64,000 nucleotides of DNA from Pseudomonadales bacterium (GCA_024234635.1 JACKNX010000002.1:372001-436000); one strand, 5' to 3'; shown: positions 1 through 8,319, counted from the first letter of the stretch. Numbers and translations: made by a program. Notes: a model not told the origin generated them from the letters alone.

Positions 1-2
1 GT

Positions 3-260
3 GAGGCCGGTGGCCCGCCTTCCGCTGTGGACGGTCTCGCGTCACAGCGCGATGCGGCCTACGTGGCCCGCATTGCAGGCCGCGTAGCCGCACAGCTTGG
101 TCTGATGGCTGGCGCCACGTCGACCTATCTCACGAACCCCATCCAGCGTTTCCAGCGCGACATCAACGTGGGCGTCACGCACGTCTCGCTGGTATGGGAG
201 GAAGCGGCTGAAAACTACGGCCGGGCGTTGTGGGAACTGCCGCCCAAGGCAAGGGGCTGA
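3..260 (+). CDS. C-terminal fragment of acyl-CoA dehydrogenase-like flavoprotein (partial, 5' end outside window)
   Basis: The reading frame is open from the left edge, so only the last 85 or so residues are visible. They are mostly helical and contain the block LTNPIQRFQRDINVGVTH followed by EEAAENYGRALWELPP. This resembles the C-terminal helical domain of acyl-CoA dehydrogenases and of the related HsaA/DszC-type flavin monooxygenases (acyl-CoA dehydrogenase C-terminal domain 2). A GTG lies in frame at 27, but the frame is open upstream of it, so I treat the gene as truncated by the window. The family call rests on this short tail; the substrate cannot be judged. The carboxylesterase follows about 90 bp downstream on the same strand. 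Confidence 0.6.
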   Translation, partial: EAGGPPSAVDGLASQRDAAYVARIAGRVAAQLGLMAGATSTYLTNPIQRFQRDINVGVTHVSLVWEEAAENYGRALWELPPKARG

Positions 261-350
261 ACCCCGCTACGCTGGCGGCGCCACACCGGTTCTGCGCGTG
301 CGCCGCAGGCGCGTATGATGCGGGCCTGGGGATGGTAGAGAGCACGTTCC

Positions 351-2162
351 ATGGGCAAGGCGGCGTTCGGCGTTATCACGGCAGCGATCCTGGTGCTGCT
401 GTTCGGGTACTGGTTCGTGATGCGTTCCGAAACGGCGGTGCAACCGCCTCCCGAACGCAACGACGTCACCCTGCGCACCACCACCACCGGGGACGTGGTG
501 GGGTTCGTCGACCGGTTCGGCGCACGTGCGTGGCTGGGGCTGCCTTATGCGCAACCACCGGTAGGTGACCTGCGCTGGCGCGCGCCGCAGCCACCACGGC
601 GCGAAGCCGGCCTGCGGGAGGCGCTGCTCGCCGGTAATGCCTGTCCACAGAAGCCGTCGCTGCTGACCACGGACACCGAAGCCGCTGTCACGGGCTCGGA
701 AGACTGCCTGACGCTGAACATCTGGTCACCGCCGAACGCCGTGAACCTTCCGGTCATGTTCTGGATTCATGGCGGCGGCAACACCATCGGTCACGGCGCG
801 GGGTACAACGGCGCCTATCTGGCCACCGAGCGCAAAGTCGTGGTGGTGACCATCAACTACCGGCTGGGGCTGTTCGGCTGGTTCCGGCATCCGGCGCTGG
901 CGCGTGGCGATGCGCTTGACGATTCCGGCAACTACGGCACGCTGGACATGATCGCGGCGCTCAACTGGGTGCGGGACAATATCGGCCAGTTTGGGGGAGA
1001 TGCGGGTAACGTGACCGTGTTCGGCGAGTCCGCCGGCGCAAAGGACACGCTGTCGATGATGGCCTCACCCCTGGCAAAAGGTCTGTTCCACAAGGCCATC
1101 GTGCAAAGTGGCGGCTACCGGCCGTACACGCTCACCCAGGCGACCAGTTACCTGGAAGACGGCGGCCATCCCGCTAGCGGTCCTGAGATCGTCAACCGCC
1201 TGCTCGTCCAGGACGGCAAGGTCAGCGACCGTGCCGCCGCCCGCGCGATACAGGACGACATGCCGGCTGGTGACGTACGCGCCTACCTCTATCAACAGAC
1301 GCCGGAGAGCCTGTATCGCCTTTTCCCCAATGGCGGTTTCGGCATGATCGACACCCCCGATGTGTTCGCCGACGGCAGGGTGCTGCCCAAGCAGCTTGCC
1401 GAGGACGTGTTCGCCTCACCGGAGACACACAACATGGTGCCGGTGATCCTCGGCACCAACCGTGATGAACCCGCGCTGTTCATGACCCGCGATCCGCGCT
1501 GGGTGAGTTCCTGGTTCGGCGTGTTCAACCGGTTCAAGGATGAGGCTGCCTACCTGCGCCAGGTGCGCTACCAGGCACTGGCCTGGAAAGCGCGTGGTGT
1601 GGACGAACTGGCACAGTACATGGTGAGGGCCGGCAACCCGTCCGTATTCGCCTATCGCTTCGACTGGGACGAAGAGCCCACGCTCATGGGTTTTGATCTC
1701 GCCAAGGCGCTGGGCGCCGCGCACGCCATCGAGATCGGCTTCGTCTTCGGTGACTTCGAGGGGGGACTGGGCATCGGCTACGTCTATCCCGGCAATGCCG
1801 GCCAGTGGGCGCTGTCCACCAGCATGATGTCGTACTGGAGCCAGATGGCGTATGCCGGCGACCCTGACAGGGGACGCGACGGGGAAAATCCCGACTGGAC
1901 ACCCTGGGGCTCGGATGGCAACACCTTCATCCTGCTCGACTCACCCACCGGCGACGGCATTCGCATGACCGATACGGTCGTGACTGCGGCAACGGTCAAG
2001 GCGGAACTGGCGGCGGACACATCCTTCACGGATCAGCGCGACCGCTGTGAGCTGTACGTGCGCATGTTCGGCTGGGATGGCAATTTTGATGCCGACGAAT
2101 ATGCGCACCTGGGTGGTGACGGCTGTTCACAGTGGGATCCGAAGGCATTTTCGGGATTCTGA
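351..2162 (+). CDS. Type-B carboxylesterase, membrane-anchored or exported
   Basis: This alpha/beta hydrolase of 603 residues hydrolyses carboxylic esters. The first 24 residues form one hydrophobic segment, which suggests a signal anchor or signal peptide and a periplasmic site. Family marks in order are the GLPYAQPPVGDLRW block, EDCLTLNIW, the oxyanion-hole stretch MFWIHGGGN, the nucleophile elbow FGESAGA (catalytic Ser) and the HAIEIGFVFG stretch with the likely catalytic His. The usual elbow is GESAGG, so the last residue differs. Length is normal for bacterial type-B esterases. The start is the ATG at 351. The gene ends 7 bp from the convergent toxin gene. The natural substrate is unknown. 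Confidence 0.9.
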   Translation: MGKAAFGVITAAILVLLFGYWFVMRSETAVQPPPERNDVTLRTTTTGDVVGFVDRFGARAWLGLPYAQPPVGDLRWRAPQPPRREAGLREALLAGNACPQKPSLLTTDTEAAVTGSEDCLTLNIWSPPNAVNLPVMFWIHGGGNTIGHGAGYNGAYLATERKVVVVTINYRLGLFGWFRHPALARGDALDDSGNYGTLDMIAALNWVRDNIGQFGGDAGNVTVFGESAGAKDTLSMMASPLAKGLFHKAIVQSGGYRPYTLTQATSYLEDGGHPASGPEIVNRLLVQDGKVSDRAAARAIQDDMPAGDVRAYLYQQTPESLYRLFPNGGFGMIDTPDVFADGRVLPKQLAEDVFASPETHNMVPVILGTNRDEPALFMTRDPRWVSSWFGVFNRFKDEAAYLRQVRYQALAWKARGVDELAQYMVRAGNPSVFAYRFDWDEEPTLMGFDLAKALGAAHAIEIGFVFGDFEGGLGIGYVYPGNAGQWALSTSMMSYWSQMAYAGDPDRGRDGENPDWTPWGSDGNTFILLDSPTGDGIRMTDTVVTAATVKAELAADTSFTDQRDRCELYVRMFGWDGNFDADEYAHLGGDGCSQWDPKAFSGF

Positions 2163-2169
2163 GCGGCAC

Positions 2170-2556
2170 TCACCACAACAGCGTAACGCCGAACTGCGCG
2201 AGCGTTGCGTTTCTGGATATGAGGGGCGCGCCCTCCAGCAGGGATTGTGCGGCAAGCACGCGGTCGAACGGGTCGCGGTGCGGCTGGGGCCAACTGCCCG
2301 CCCTGGTCGCGTGAGCAATACTCACCGGCAATTCGGAAAATCCTGCTTGCACCATCCAGCTGGAGAAGTCCTGAAGCAGCGGCGCCGCCGAATCCAGCTT
2401 TCCCAGCCGGTGTTTGGTCGCGATTTCCAGCGCCGAGATGCTGGAGACGAGGATGTCGTTGCCCGGATCCAGGATGACGCCGCGCGCGTTCGTGGAGAGT
2501 TTCGGGTCATCGAACAGCCACCAGAGCAGCGCGTGCGTATCGAGCAGAAACGCCAC
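2170..2556 (-). CDS. vapC: PIN-domain toxin, VapC family
   Basis: PIN-domain RNases of type II toxin-antitoxin systems cleave RNA using acidic residues that bind magnesium. Here they are visible as Asp in LLDTHALLW near residue 6, Glu in SALEIA near residue 44 and Asp in HRDPFDRVLAAQ near residue 93. The length of 128 residues is typical. The start is a GTG because the frame is closed by a stop a few codons upstream. That GTG sits exactly at the edge of a 176-bp inserted element, which separates it from its antitoxin. Without the insert, the antitoxin TAG and this GTG would overlap by one base. Whether the toxin is still translated in balance with the antitoxin is open. Confidence 0.9.
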   Translation of the reverse strand: MAFLLDTHALLWWLFDDPKLSTNARGVILDPGNDILVSSISALEIATKHRLGKLDSAAPLLQDFSSWMVQAGFSELPVSIAHATRAGSWPQPHRDPFDRVLAAQSLLEGAPLISRNATLAQFGVTLLW

Positions 2557-2739
2557 TAGCCTGGACTATTCGTGAAGGGGCGTCGCGAGGACGCCGAGAA
2601 TGGTGAAAACGCAGGGTGGCGCGGACTGTAGCGCGCACAGGCGTGCTCTGCCGCACGCCGAGCACGCGGAGGGAGCACGCACTGTGTTTTCGCCGGTATC
2701 GGCGTCCGCAGTAGCTTATTCATGAAGAGTCCAGGCTAG
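2556..2739. mobile_element. MITE-like palindromic element inserted between antitoxin and toxin
   Basis: The body spans 2560-2735 and is flanked by identical CTAG copies at 2556-2559 and 2736-2739. Terminal inverted repeats of 17 bp match at 15 positions (left CCTGGACTATTCGTGAA at 2560-2576; right arm at 2719-2735). A second inverted pair lies inside (2591-2614 against 2682-2705, 19 of 24 matching), so nearly the whole element folds on itself. It carries no reading frame of note. Flanking 4-bp duplications and terminal repeats are what a non-autonomous transposable element leaves. CTAG fits the YTAR target of IS5-group elements, but the parent transposase is not in this window. Confidence 0.8.
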
Positions 2740-2960
2740 CCCTCCCAGGCTTGCAGTTCTTCCTCAGGCAGCGGTTCGAAGAAGGCATCTTCCACCTGAC
2801 CCTTCAGCAATCCCGGCTGTCGTTGTTTCGGCGCGGAAAGTGGCACCAGCAGCGCAACGGGCTTGCCGCTCTTGGCGATGCAGATCTGTTCCCCCGCCCG
2901 TACCCGCTCAAGGAGCTTCGACAGCTGGGTCTTGGCTTCGTTGACGTTGACGGTTTTCAT
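2736..2960 (-). CDS. Antitoxin, Phd/YefM family
   Basis: This 74-residue protein has the Phd/YefM pattern: an N-terminal MKTVNVNEAKTQLSKLLERV dimerisation and DNA-binding part, then GEQICIAKSGKPVALLVPL, then a proline-rich and acidic tail that would bind the toxin. Phd-type antitoxins neutralise the toxin and repress their own operon. It is encoded upstream of the PIN toxin on the same strand. The stop codon lies inside the CTAG duplication of the inserted element. No Shine-Dalgarno sequence is visible, and a good promoter lies so close to the ATG that the message may be leaderless. Confidence 0.88.
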   Translation of the reverse strand: MKTVNVNEAKTQLSKLLERVRAGEQICIAKSGKPVALLVPLSAPKQRQPGLLKGQVEDAFFEPLPEEELQAWEG

Positions 2961-3266
2961 GGCGCCACTCTAGTCATGTGAGATGACCTGGTCAACCATA
3001 CCGGTGATCGGACTGCGCGGCGTCCGCTACTCGCGAAGTCGATCCCCGGGGCAGCCACCTGCGCCGATCACCCGAACGGATCAGCCGGCAGCAACGCTGG
3101 CATACAGGATCGAAGGGATTCAGTCTGTCCAGCCTGAAGGCACCAATACAGCACAGAACAACCTGTCGTGAAGCGCCCCTGAGCGGATGACATCCCGACC
3201 GGTCCCGATGGACGGTACGATGCGCCTTGCGACAGCACAGAAATTACCCGACCAGGAGACCACGCG
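2961..3266. other. Intergenic region between antitoxin and VOC gene
   Basis: This 306-bp divergent region holds the antitoxin promoter at its left end and a Shine-Dalgarno sequence (ccaggaga) just before the VOC gene. I see no further gene, tRNA or clear second promoter in it. Confidence 0.5.
2967..2995 (-). promoter_or_regulatory. Toxin-antitoxin promoter with internal palindromic operator
   Basis: On the minus strand, TTGACC (2990-2995) and TAGAGT (2967-2972) are 17 bp apart. The spacer holds the palindrome GTCATctcacATGAC (2973-2987), a likely site for autoregulation by the antitoxin. The -10 box ends only 6 bases before the ATG. Confidence 0.55.
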
Positions 3267-4508
3267 ATGAACGAGGCCAACCTCACCCGCTTCGGCCCGA
3301 TAACCCTCGCACGCGAGAAAGGCAAGCCCGCGGTGTGGTCGAACACTTTCAAAGCGTCCTCCGGACCCGCACGGCTGGTGCTGCGCGACAACGGCATCAG
3401 CGACGTTCGAATACTTGTCAACGGACATACGGTCGTCCCGCCAATGGATGGCGCGGCGAACGGCGAGCGCGTCATTGCGCTCGAGCTGGCGAAGACAAAC
3501 ACCATCACGGTGACTCTGCCGGCGGGGACAGGTGGGAGCGGCAGCCTTCGGGTGACGCAGGTTGTGCAGGCTGATCTCGGCATCGTGCAGCAGGGGTATT
3601 TCGGCCTCAATACCAGCGACATGGAACGCCAGCGCGCCTTCTATGACACGCTCGGATTCAGGGGCGAGATCTATCCGGCAGGGCCTGAAACCAGCACCAC
3701 TTTCGCGCGCTCGCTTGGCTTCGCCGATGACTACCTGATCCATGTGGCGCTGACCAGTCTGCAGGAAACGCCAACGCCACCTTTCGTGGACACGGTGCAG
3801 TTCCGGGGCGACTCCTATCGCGACGAGCCCCCCTATGGCCGGTTGAATCACCGCGGGATGGCGTACGCCACCTATGCCACAAACGACCTGGATGGTTACG
3901 TCACCGATCTTCGCGACAAGGGTGTGACGTTTGTTTCCGCACCCGCAACGGCACCCAACGGCCAACGTTTCGTATTCCTCAAGGATCCGGACGGCGCGTA
4001 TCTGCAGCTGGTGGAAAACACCGACCGTACGATTACAACACCGACGCGCGGTCTCGTGCGGCTGGCCAACACGAACATGAACGTGGCGGACCTGGAGCGA
4101 TCCCGCGAATTCTACAGACTGCTGGGCTTCACCGGCTCCTCCCCCGGGTCGATGGCCGGCGGCGGCGCGTTCGCCGCTGCACACGGCTTCGATGACGAGA
4201 TCGCCTTTGACGGTGTGGATGTGAGCCTTGGCGAAGGCACCGATGGCGCGACGCTTCAGCTGCGGCAATGGACGCGGCCGTATGACGATGCGCCGCCTTA
4301 CCCGCCGCCGGTGAACCACCTGGGCATCGACCGCATCAACTTCTACCTGAAGGACCTGACCGCGGCGGTAAGAACGATGAACGACCTCGGCTTCGAACAA
4401 CTGGGCCCCATCGGCGGCCCTCCCGAGTTCGGTATCGTGTTTTTCTTCGATCCCGACGGCATAAAGGTCCAGCTGGCGGGGCCTCGCACGGACCACGTTG
4501 CCGGTTGA
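3267..4508 (+). CDS. Protein with two VOC (glyoxalase/dioxygenase-like) domains
   Basis: The 413-residue protein begins with about 95 residues that look beta-rich and are not VOC-like. Two vicinal oxygen chelate modules follow: the first from about residue 110 (GYFGLNTSDMERQRAFYDTL through KDPDGAYLQLVE) and the second from about residue 270 (NTNMNVADLERSREFYRLLG through FDPDGIKVQLAGP). VOC proteins bind a metal and act as glyoxalases, extradiol dioxygenases, epimerases or resistance proteins. The motif Asp-Pro-Asp-Gly followed by a ligand-bearing strand occurs twice, as in glyoxalase-like enzymes. A Shine-Dalgarno sequence (aggaga) supports the ATG. The reaction cannot be named from the sequence. 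Confidence 0.82.
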   Translation: MNEANLTRFGPITLAREKGKPAVWSNTFKASSGPARLVLRDNGISDVRILVNGHTVVPPMDGAANGERVIALELAKTNTITVTLPAGTGGSGSLRVTQVVQADLGIVQQGYFGLNTSDMERQRAFYDTLGFRGEIYPAGPETSTTFARSLGFADDYLIHVALTSLQETPTPPFVDTVQFRGDSYRDEPPYGRLNHRGMAYATYATNDLDGYVTDLRDKGVTFVSAPATAPNGQRFVFLKDPDGAYLQLVENTDRTITTPTRGLVRLANTNMNVADLERSREFYRLLGFTGSSPGSMAGGGAFAAAHGFDDEIAFDGVDVSLGEGTDGATLQLRQWTRPYDDAPPYPPPVNHLGIDRINFYLKDLTAAVRTMNDLGFEQLGPIGGPPEFGIVFFFDPDGIKVQLAGPRTDHVAG

Positions 4509-4523
4509 ACGAATTCGAAACTG

Positions 4524-4631
4524 GCCACGATGGAGCCATGGAACGCGCCGGCTGGCCTGGCAGGTTGCCCCTGCAGCAGCCTGCACGGAAAGAAGTTCCA
4601 TGCGCGACAGCGCTGGCAATCGCATCGTGGC
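4524..4631. repeat. Nested palindromic intergenic repeat
   Basis: Two perfect inverted repeats are nested: GCCACGATG (4524-4532) with CATCGTGGC (4623-4631), and CATGGAAC (4537-4544) with GTTCCATG (4595-4602). The right part (4595-4642) matches 41 of 48 positions of a segment at 50237-50284, so this is a dispersed element rather than a chance hairpin. It lies between the convergent ends of the VOC gene and the membrane-protein gene. Confidence 0.65.
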
Positions 4632-4663
4632 GAGCTGCGAACGCCGCCGACGATGGGACCGCA

Positions 4664-5251
4664 TCAGTAGCCCGGCGCGCGTGTCCCGTCCATCTTGAGC
4701 GGATCCTCCACACGGATGTGCACGGATCGCACGTCGGGTTCCTCCCACGCAATTGCCACCACAACCTCGCCAGGGGAATCCGGCGTGAACCCGATCGTTG
4801 CCGCGCGCCACGTCACCCGGGCACCGCGTGCATCCCTTGTGGTGGCGAAGTCGACTCGCTTGCGGATCCACGCCTCACCCGATGCACGTCCCACAAAAAC
4901 AGTTGCGTGCACGGGGCGCGCAGCATCAACGAATGTGGAGGCAGCGGGAGCCACGAGCAATGAATGCCCGACACCGCTGTGTTCAATCGAGAAGTGCTGC
5001 GTCGTGTTCAATACCTCGCCGGGAGCGCCTGTATTCTGCACCACGGTCTCGAACAACGTCGTCCGCGCAAGGTCCAGAGTGATATGGAAGGCGTAGGCGG
5101 AAAAGATGGCGCCACCAACAAGGAAGCCAATCCGCAATCGTCGAAGCTTCCGTTCCGATTCTCCATGTTTTCGCCCAACCCGCACGACAAAGAAGGCGCA
5201 GCCGCCGGCCAGCATCAGCACGAAAGCGGCCATCACGACTGCCTCCGTCAT
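4664..5251 (-). CDS. Membrane protein of unknown function coupled to LysR
   Basis: The 195-residue protein has two predicted membrane segments (about residues 5-25 and 40-60) separated by a very basic loop (GRKHGESERKLRRLR). A soluble, beta-looking domain of about 130 residues follows, rich in Val, Thr and Ala. I recognise no family. I chose the ATG whose ATGA overlaps the stop of the upstream lysR gene by 4 bases, which implies translational coupling; a longer in-frame start exists but has no such support. The linkage suggests a shared role with the regulator or with the divergent porin. Confidence 0.6.
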   Translation of the reverse strand: MTEAVVMAAFVLMLAGGCAFFVVRVGRKHGESERKLRRLRIGFLVGGAIFSAYAFHITLDLARTTLFETVVQNTGAPGEVLNTTQHFSIEHSGVGHSLLVAPAASTFVDAARPVHATVFVGRASGEAWIRKRVDFATTRDARGARVTWRAATIGFTPDSPGEVVVAIAWEEPDVRSVHIRVEDPLKMDGTRAPGY

Positions 5252-6219
5252 GCGCCGGCAACCCTGCCGGAGAGCTGATCGCGAGCTGCAGCCGCCTTGA
5301 TCTGCGACAGGAGCCACTCGGCGCCCGCATCACGCATATCACGCCGGAAAACGAGAGCGACATCGATAGGATTCGTCGGGAACGGCAACTCGTGAACAGT
5401 CAGTCTCAGGAGTTCCGCCTGACTCTCAGCCAACCGCCGGGAGCAGGTGGCAACACCGTCCGTCGCGGCAGCAACCGTCAACGCCGTCAGCCAGCGAGGA
5501 ACCAAAGCGAGCCGCAGTCTTGCGCCCTCGACGCGTTGGTCCCGTCTGGAAACCTCACTCTCCGCAGAGGCGAAGAGGTGGAGCAGATCCTGGTAACTCG
5601 CCGCAGTCACACCCCCTGTAAGCGCGGGGTGGCCACGCCGCGCCGCCAGACAGTACTCATCCCGATAAAGCAACGTGCGGGTGAAGGCCCCGCTGACTGC
5701 GCCGGCATCGAACCGTCCGATGGCCGCATCGAGATCGCCATGCGTCAGCTGCGTAAACGCGCTCGCGTCATCGAGATGCTCAATGCGTACGGCACATCCG
5801 GGCGCCAGCTCCGCAATCTGGCGAATGAGTTTCGCGCCAATTGTCACCGCGACGAATTCCGGCGCCGAGATCGCAAACACGCGTTGTGCGGACGCGGGGT
5901 CGAACGCACCCGGGGCACCCAGCAGTTCACCGGTGAGAGCCAGCAACTGGTCGACACGCGGAGCCAGCTCACGAGCCCGTCGCGTCGGCGTCAGGCCGTG
6001 GGGATGGCGCAGAAACAGCGGATCGTCGAAAAGGATCCGCAATCGCGTGAGTGCGTGACTTACCGCGGATTGGCTGAGCCTGAGCCGGTGCGCGGCCATT
6101 GTCGCGTTGCCCGTTCGCAACAGTTCGCGCATCACAAGAAGCAACGAACCATCGAGCCGGCGGAGAGTCGCCAGAGACACGTCGTCAGCGTTGATATCAG
6201 CTTCATGCATATCAGTCAT
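5248..6219 (-). CDS. LysR-family transcriptional regulator
   Basis: The N-terminal winged helix (about residues 15-75) has the typical LysR pattern GNATMAAHRLRLSQSAVSHALTRLR cut across SQSAVSHALTRL and LFLRHPHGLTPT. A periplasmic-binding-protein-like effector domain of about 220 residues follows. The protein is close to the NodD/LinR-type subgroup, whose members often sense aromatic or hydrophobic compounds. The ATG at 6219 is preferred over a TTG three codons upstream. The gene is divergent from the porin across about 70 bp and overlaps the next gene by ATGA. The effector is unknown. Confidence 0.88.
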   Translation of the reverse strand: MTDMHEADINADDVSLATLRRLDGSLLLVMRELLRTGNATMAAHRLRLSQSAVSHALTRLRILFDDPLFLRHPHGLTPTRRARELAPRVDQLLALTGELLGAPGAFDPASAQRVFAISAPEFVAVTIGAKLIRQIAELAPGCAVRIEHLDDASAFTQLTHGDLDAAIGRFDAGAVSGAFTRTLLYRDEYCLAARRGHPALTGGVTAASYQDLLHLFASAESEVSRRDQRVEGARLRLALVPRWLTALTVAAATDGVATCSRRLAESQAELLRLTVHELPFPTNPIDVALVFRRDMRDAGAEWLLSQIKAAAARDQLSGRVAGA

Positions 6220-6290
6220 GACGGACAATCAGTGGATCGGGTAACAAGATGCACCCACACTGCCCCGTCATGCAACCTGGAGCAGATGAC

Positions 6291-7034
6291 ATGCCGCGAC
6301 GAGTCTCCTGGCTGGCAAAGGTGCTTCCGGGTCTGGTCGGCGTGCAATTCCTCGCAATCGACGTGCACGCGGCCGCTTCATCCACACCGCCGGGCCTCGC
6401 CGCTTTCGCCGGAGTCACCTGGGCGAGCGACTACCGATTCAACGGTACCAGCAACAGTGCCGGCCACCCCATAGTGCAGGGGTTCGTCCACGTCGTGGCG
6501 CCCAGAGGCATGTACGCGGGCCTGTTTGCAAGCCAGGTCGACTTCGAGGACCCCAACGATACGTCGGCTGAACTGGACATCTACGCCGGAAGAGCATTCC
6601 AGACAAAAGACACCGAACTACGGCTCGAGCTGATGTATCTTGCTTTTGATGAGTCCGTACCTGGCCCGACCTACGACTTCTGGCAGGTAAAGGCCGCCGT
6701 TCAGAAATCTGTTGGACTGTCGCAGATTGGCGCACGATTCGTGTACACGCCAGAAGCTCCTTACGGTAGCGGACCGCAGGCGCAGTTCGTGGTAGAGGGA
6801 TCTTGGCGCTTCCAGAACAACTGGTCGCTGTTCGCCTCAGGTGGACACGGTTTCGCCGCGAACGTAAACGATCGCAACTACGGTGAAATCGGGATCGAAT
6901 GGAACTGGCGACACATCCGTGCGACGGTGCGTTGGGCGGCTTCCGACGTCCCGCGTGCGCGATGCCTGTCACGACAGGGCTGTGATGCTGCCTTCATCGT
7001 CTCCATATCGCTGCTTTCATGGCGCACCAACTGA
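6291..7034 (+). CDS. TorF-family putative porin (Gcw_chp domain), exported
   Basis: After a signal peptide (hydrophobic core LPGLVGVQFLAI, cleavage near VHAAAS) the protein follows the TorF pattern: TWASDYRFNG near the start of the mature part, GMYAGLFASQVDFED, AELDIYAGRAF, and alternating aromatic beta strands to the end. Proteins of this family are predicted outer-membrane beta barrels. The ATG at 6291 is preceded by ggagca at good spacing; an upstream in-frame ATG would put extra residues before the signal peptide. The divergent LysR gene is the obvious candidate regulator. Two cysteines near the C terminus (ARCLSRQGC) are typical of the family end. Confidence 0.78.
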   Translation: MPRRVSWLAKVLPGLVGVQFLAIDVHAAASSTPPGLAAFAGVTWASDYRFNGTSNSAGHPIVQGFVHVVAPRGMYAGLFASQVDFEDPNDTSAELDIYAGRAFQTKDTELRLELMYLAFDESVPGPTYDFWQVKAAVQKSVGLSQIGARFVYTPEAPYGSGPQAQFVVEGSWRFQNNWSLFASGGHGFAANVNDRNYGEIGIEWNWRHIRATVRWAASDVPRARCLSRQGCDAAFIVSISLLSWRTN

Positions 7035-7319
7035 TTGACCCAACTGGGTTCAGCCCTTCCACCCAAGCATCCCTTACAGACGGCGTGCTCCGGAATCTGG
7101 GAGAAAGCCGCGATGAACCGAGTATCACCCGGTCCGCCGACGGACCTTGTCCGATGATACAAAAACAACGACGCCTGCCCTCCCAGCCCAGCCCGCAAAA
7201 TAGGTATGAACACCGCAGCAGCCACCTCGGAGGATACAGCCGGGAACTTCGTCGCTCTCAATCCCCTTCAAACTTCGACACCCTTCATGCCAGCGATGTC
7301 GGGCCGAATACTCTGGAAC

Positions 7320-7793
7320 TCACCGTTTTGACTGTTCGATCTTTTTCACCAAGTACCTGATTTCAAGCAGGGTGCGATCAACCTCACGCGTGCGTCGATT
7401 CCGCGAACTTGCGACGAACCCCGGTGTCGTGTGGGCAACGAGCTTCTCTGCCGCTTTTCCCCACTCCTCGCCGGTTTCTTTTAGCTTTTCCCAGCATTCG
7501 TCAGCGCGCTGAAGCACTGCATACAGCGCGTCCACTTCGGCGCCCGTGAGCCCGGCGATCTCGATCGCTGGCAGTGCGAACCAGTCCCCACGACCTTTCT
7601 CTCCCAGGGCTGCGACCGTTTCGATGCCATCCAGCGTCAGCCCATATTCCAGCTGAGAGCTCATTGTCGACTCGTATTCACACAACAGGTTCGCCATGTT
7701 CTGGTGGGTGGAGATATCTGCGATAGCGGGGAATGCCATCGCGCCGAACGCAACCACAAAAAGTGTATGCCTGATATTTTCCAGCATTCCCAT
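7320..7793 (-). CDS. Exported protein of unknown function
   Basis: The protein of about 157 residues starts with a clear signal peptide (LFVVAFGAMAFPAIA). The mature part is mostly helical and charged, with two cysteines (LLCEYE and ADECWEK) that could form a disulfide, and a basic C-terminal coil. I do not recognise the family. Two ATG codons (7793 and 7787) are possible; both keep the signal peptide. It is divergent from the next small exported gene, which suggests a shared control region of about 230 bp. Confidence 0.55.
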   Translation of the reverse strand: MGMLENIRHTLFVVAFGAMAFPAIADISTHQNMANLLCEYESTMSSQLEYGLTLDGIETVAALGEKGRGDWFALPAIEIAGLTGAEVDALYAVLQRADECWEKLKETGEEWGKAAEKLVAHTTPGFVASSRNRRTREVDRTLLEIRYLVKKIEQSKR

Positions 7794-8022
7794 CGGTACA
7801 CCTGTTGCGCTGTCGGCAGCAGCAGATAATGCGTGATTGAATCCCTGTTGCGTGTCAGACGTGTGTACTACCCCGGCATCCATCCGAAAAACCCGCCCTT
7901 CTGCCCGCTCGATCGAACAGCGCGATCAGAGCGACCATCGGCGTTCGTAGTACACCCGTTCTATTGTTCGTCATTTCAGCTGCCCGTAGCCTCCATCGAA
8001 CCAACAGCACAGCGAGCAAGTT

Positions 8023-8319
8023 ATGAAAATTGCAGCGATTGCATCCATCTGCACACTGATTGCGGTTTCGGGAAACGCCATGGCCAGCCCATGCGGGGAC
8101 GCCTTGAAGCAATGTCTCGACGAAAACCGGGCCTGGTATGAAGCCTGCACCCAGCGGGCAAGGAAACTGGCGGACGACCCTCGCGCGGGAGCCAACTACA
8201 ACGAGCTGCGGGCCCTATGCGCACAAATGCGGACCTCGTTTGACGATATCTGCCGTAACACCGCCTCGGAGTGTTCGCGCAAACGAGTCGACGAGCTGAA
8301 GAAACTCAGCGGCGAGTAG
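8023..8319 (+). CDS. Small exported six-cysteine protein
   Basis: The 98-residue product has a signal peptide (AAIASICTLIAVSGNAMA, cleavage after about residue 21) and a mature helical part of about 77 residues. The mature part has six cysteines (SPC, KQC, EAC, ALC, DIC, SEC) spread evenly along predicted helices. That even number suggests disulfide-linked helical hairpins in the periplasm. I do not recognise a family. No strong Shine-Dalgarno sequence precedes the ATG (agcgagcaagtt). Confidence 0.6.
   Translation: MKIAAIASICTLIAVSGNAMASPCGDALKQCLDENRAWYEACTQRARKLADDPRAGANYNELRALCAQMRTSFDDICRNTASECSRKRVDELKKLSGE

Noticed and set aside
7131..7146. GGTCCG-ccga-CGGACC hairpin after the porin gene
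   Set aside because: A perfect 6-bp stem, but about 95 bp past the stop and without a U-rich tail, so not called as a terminator.
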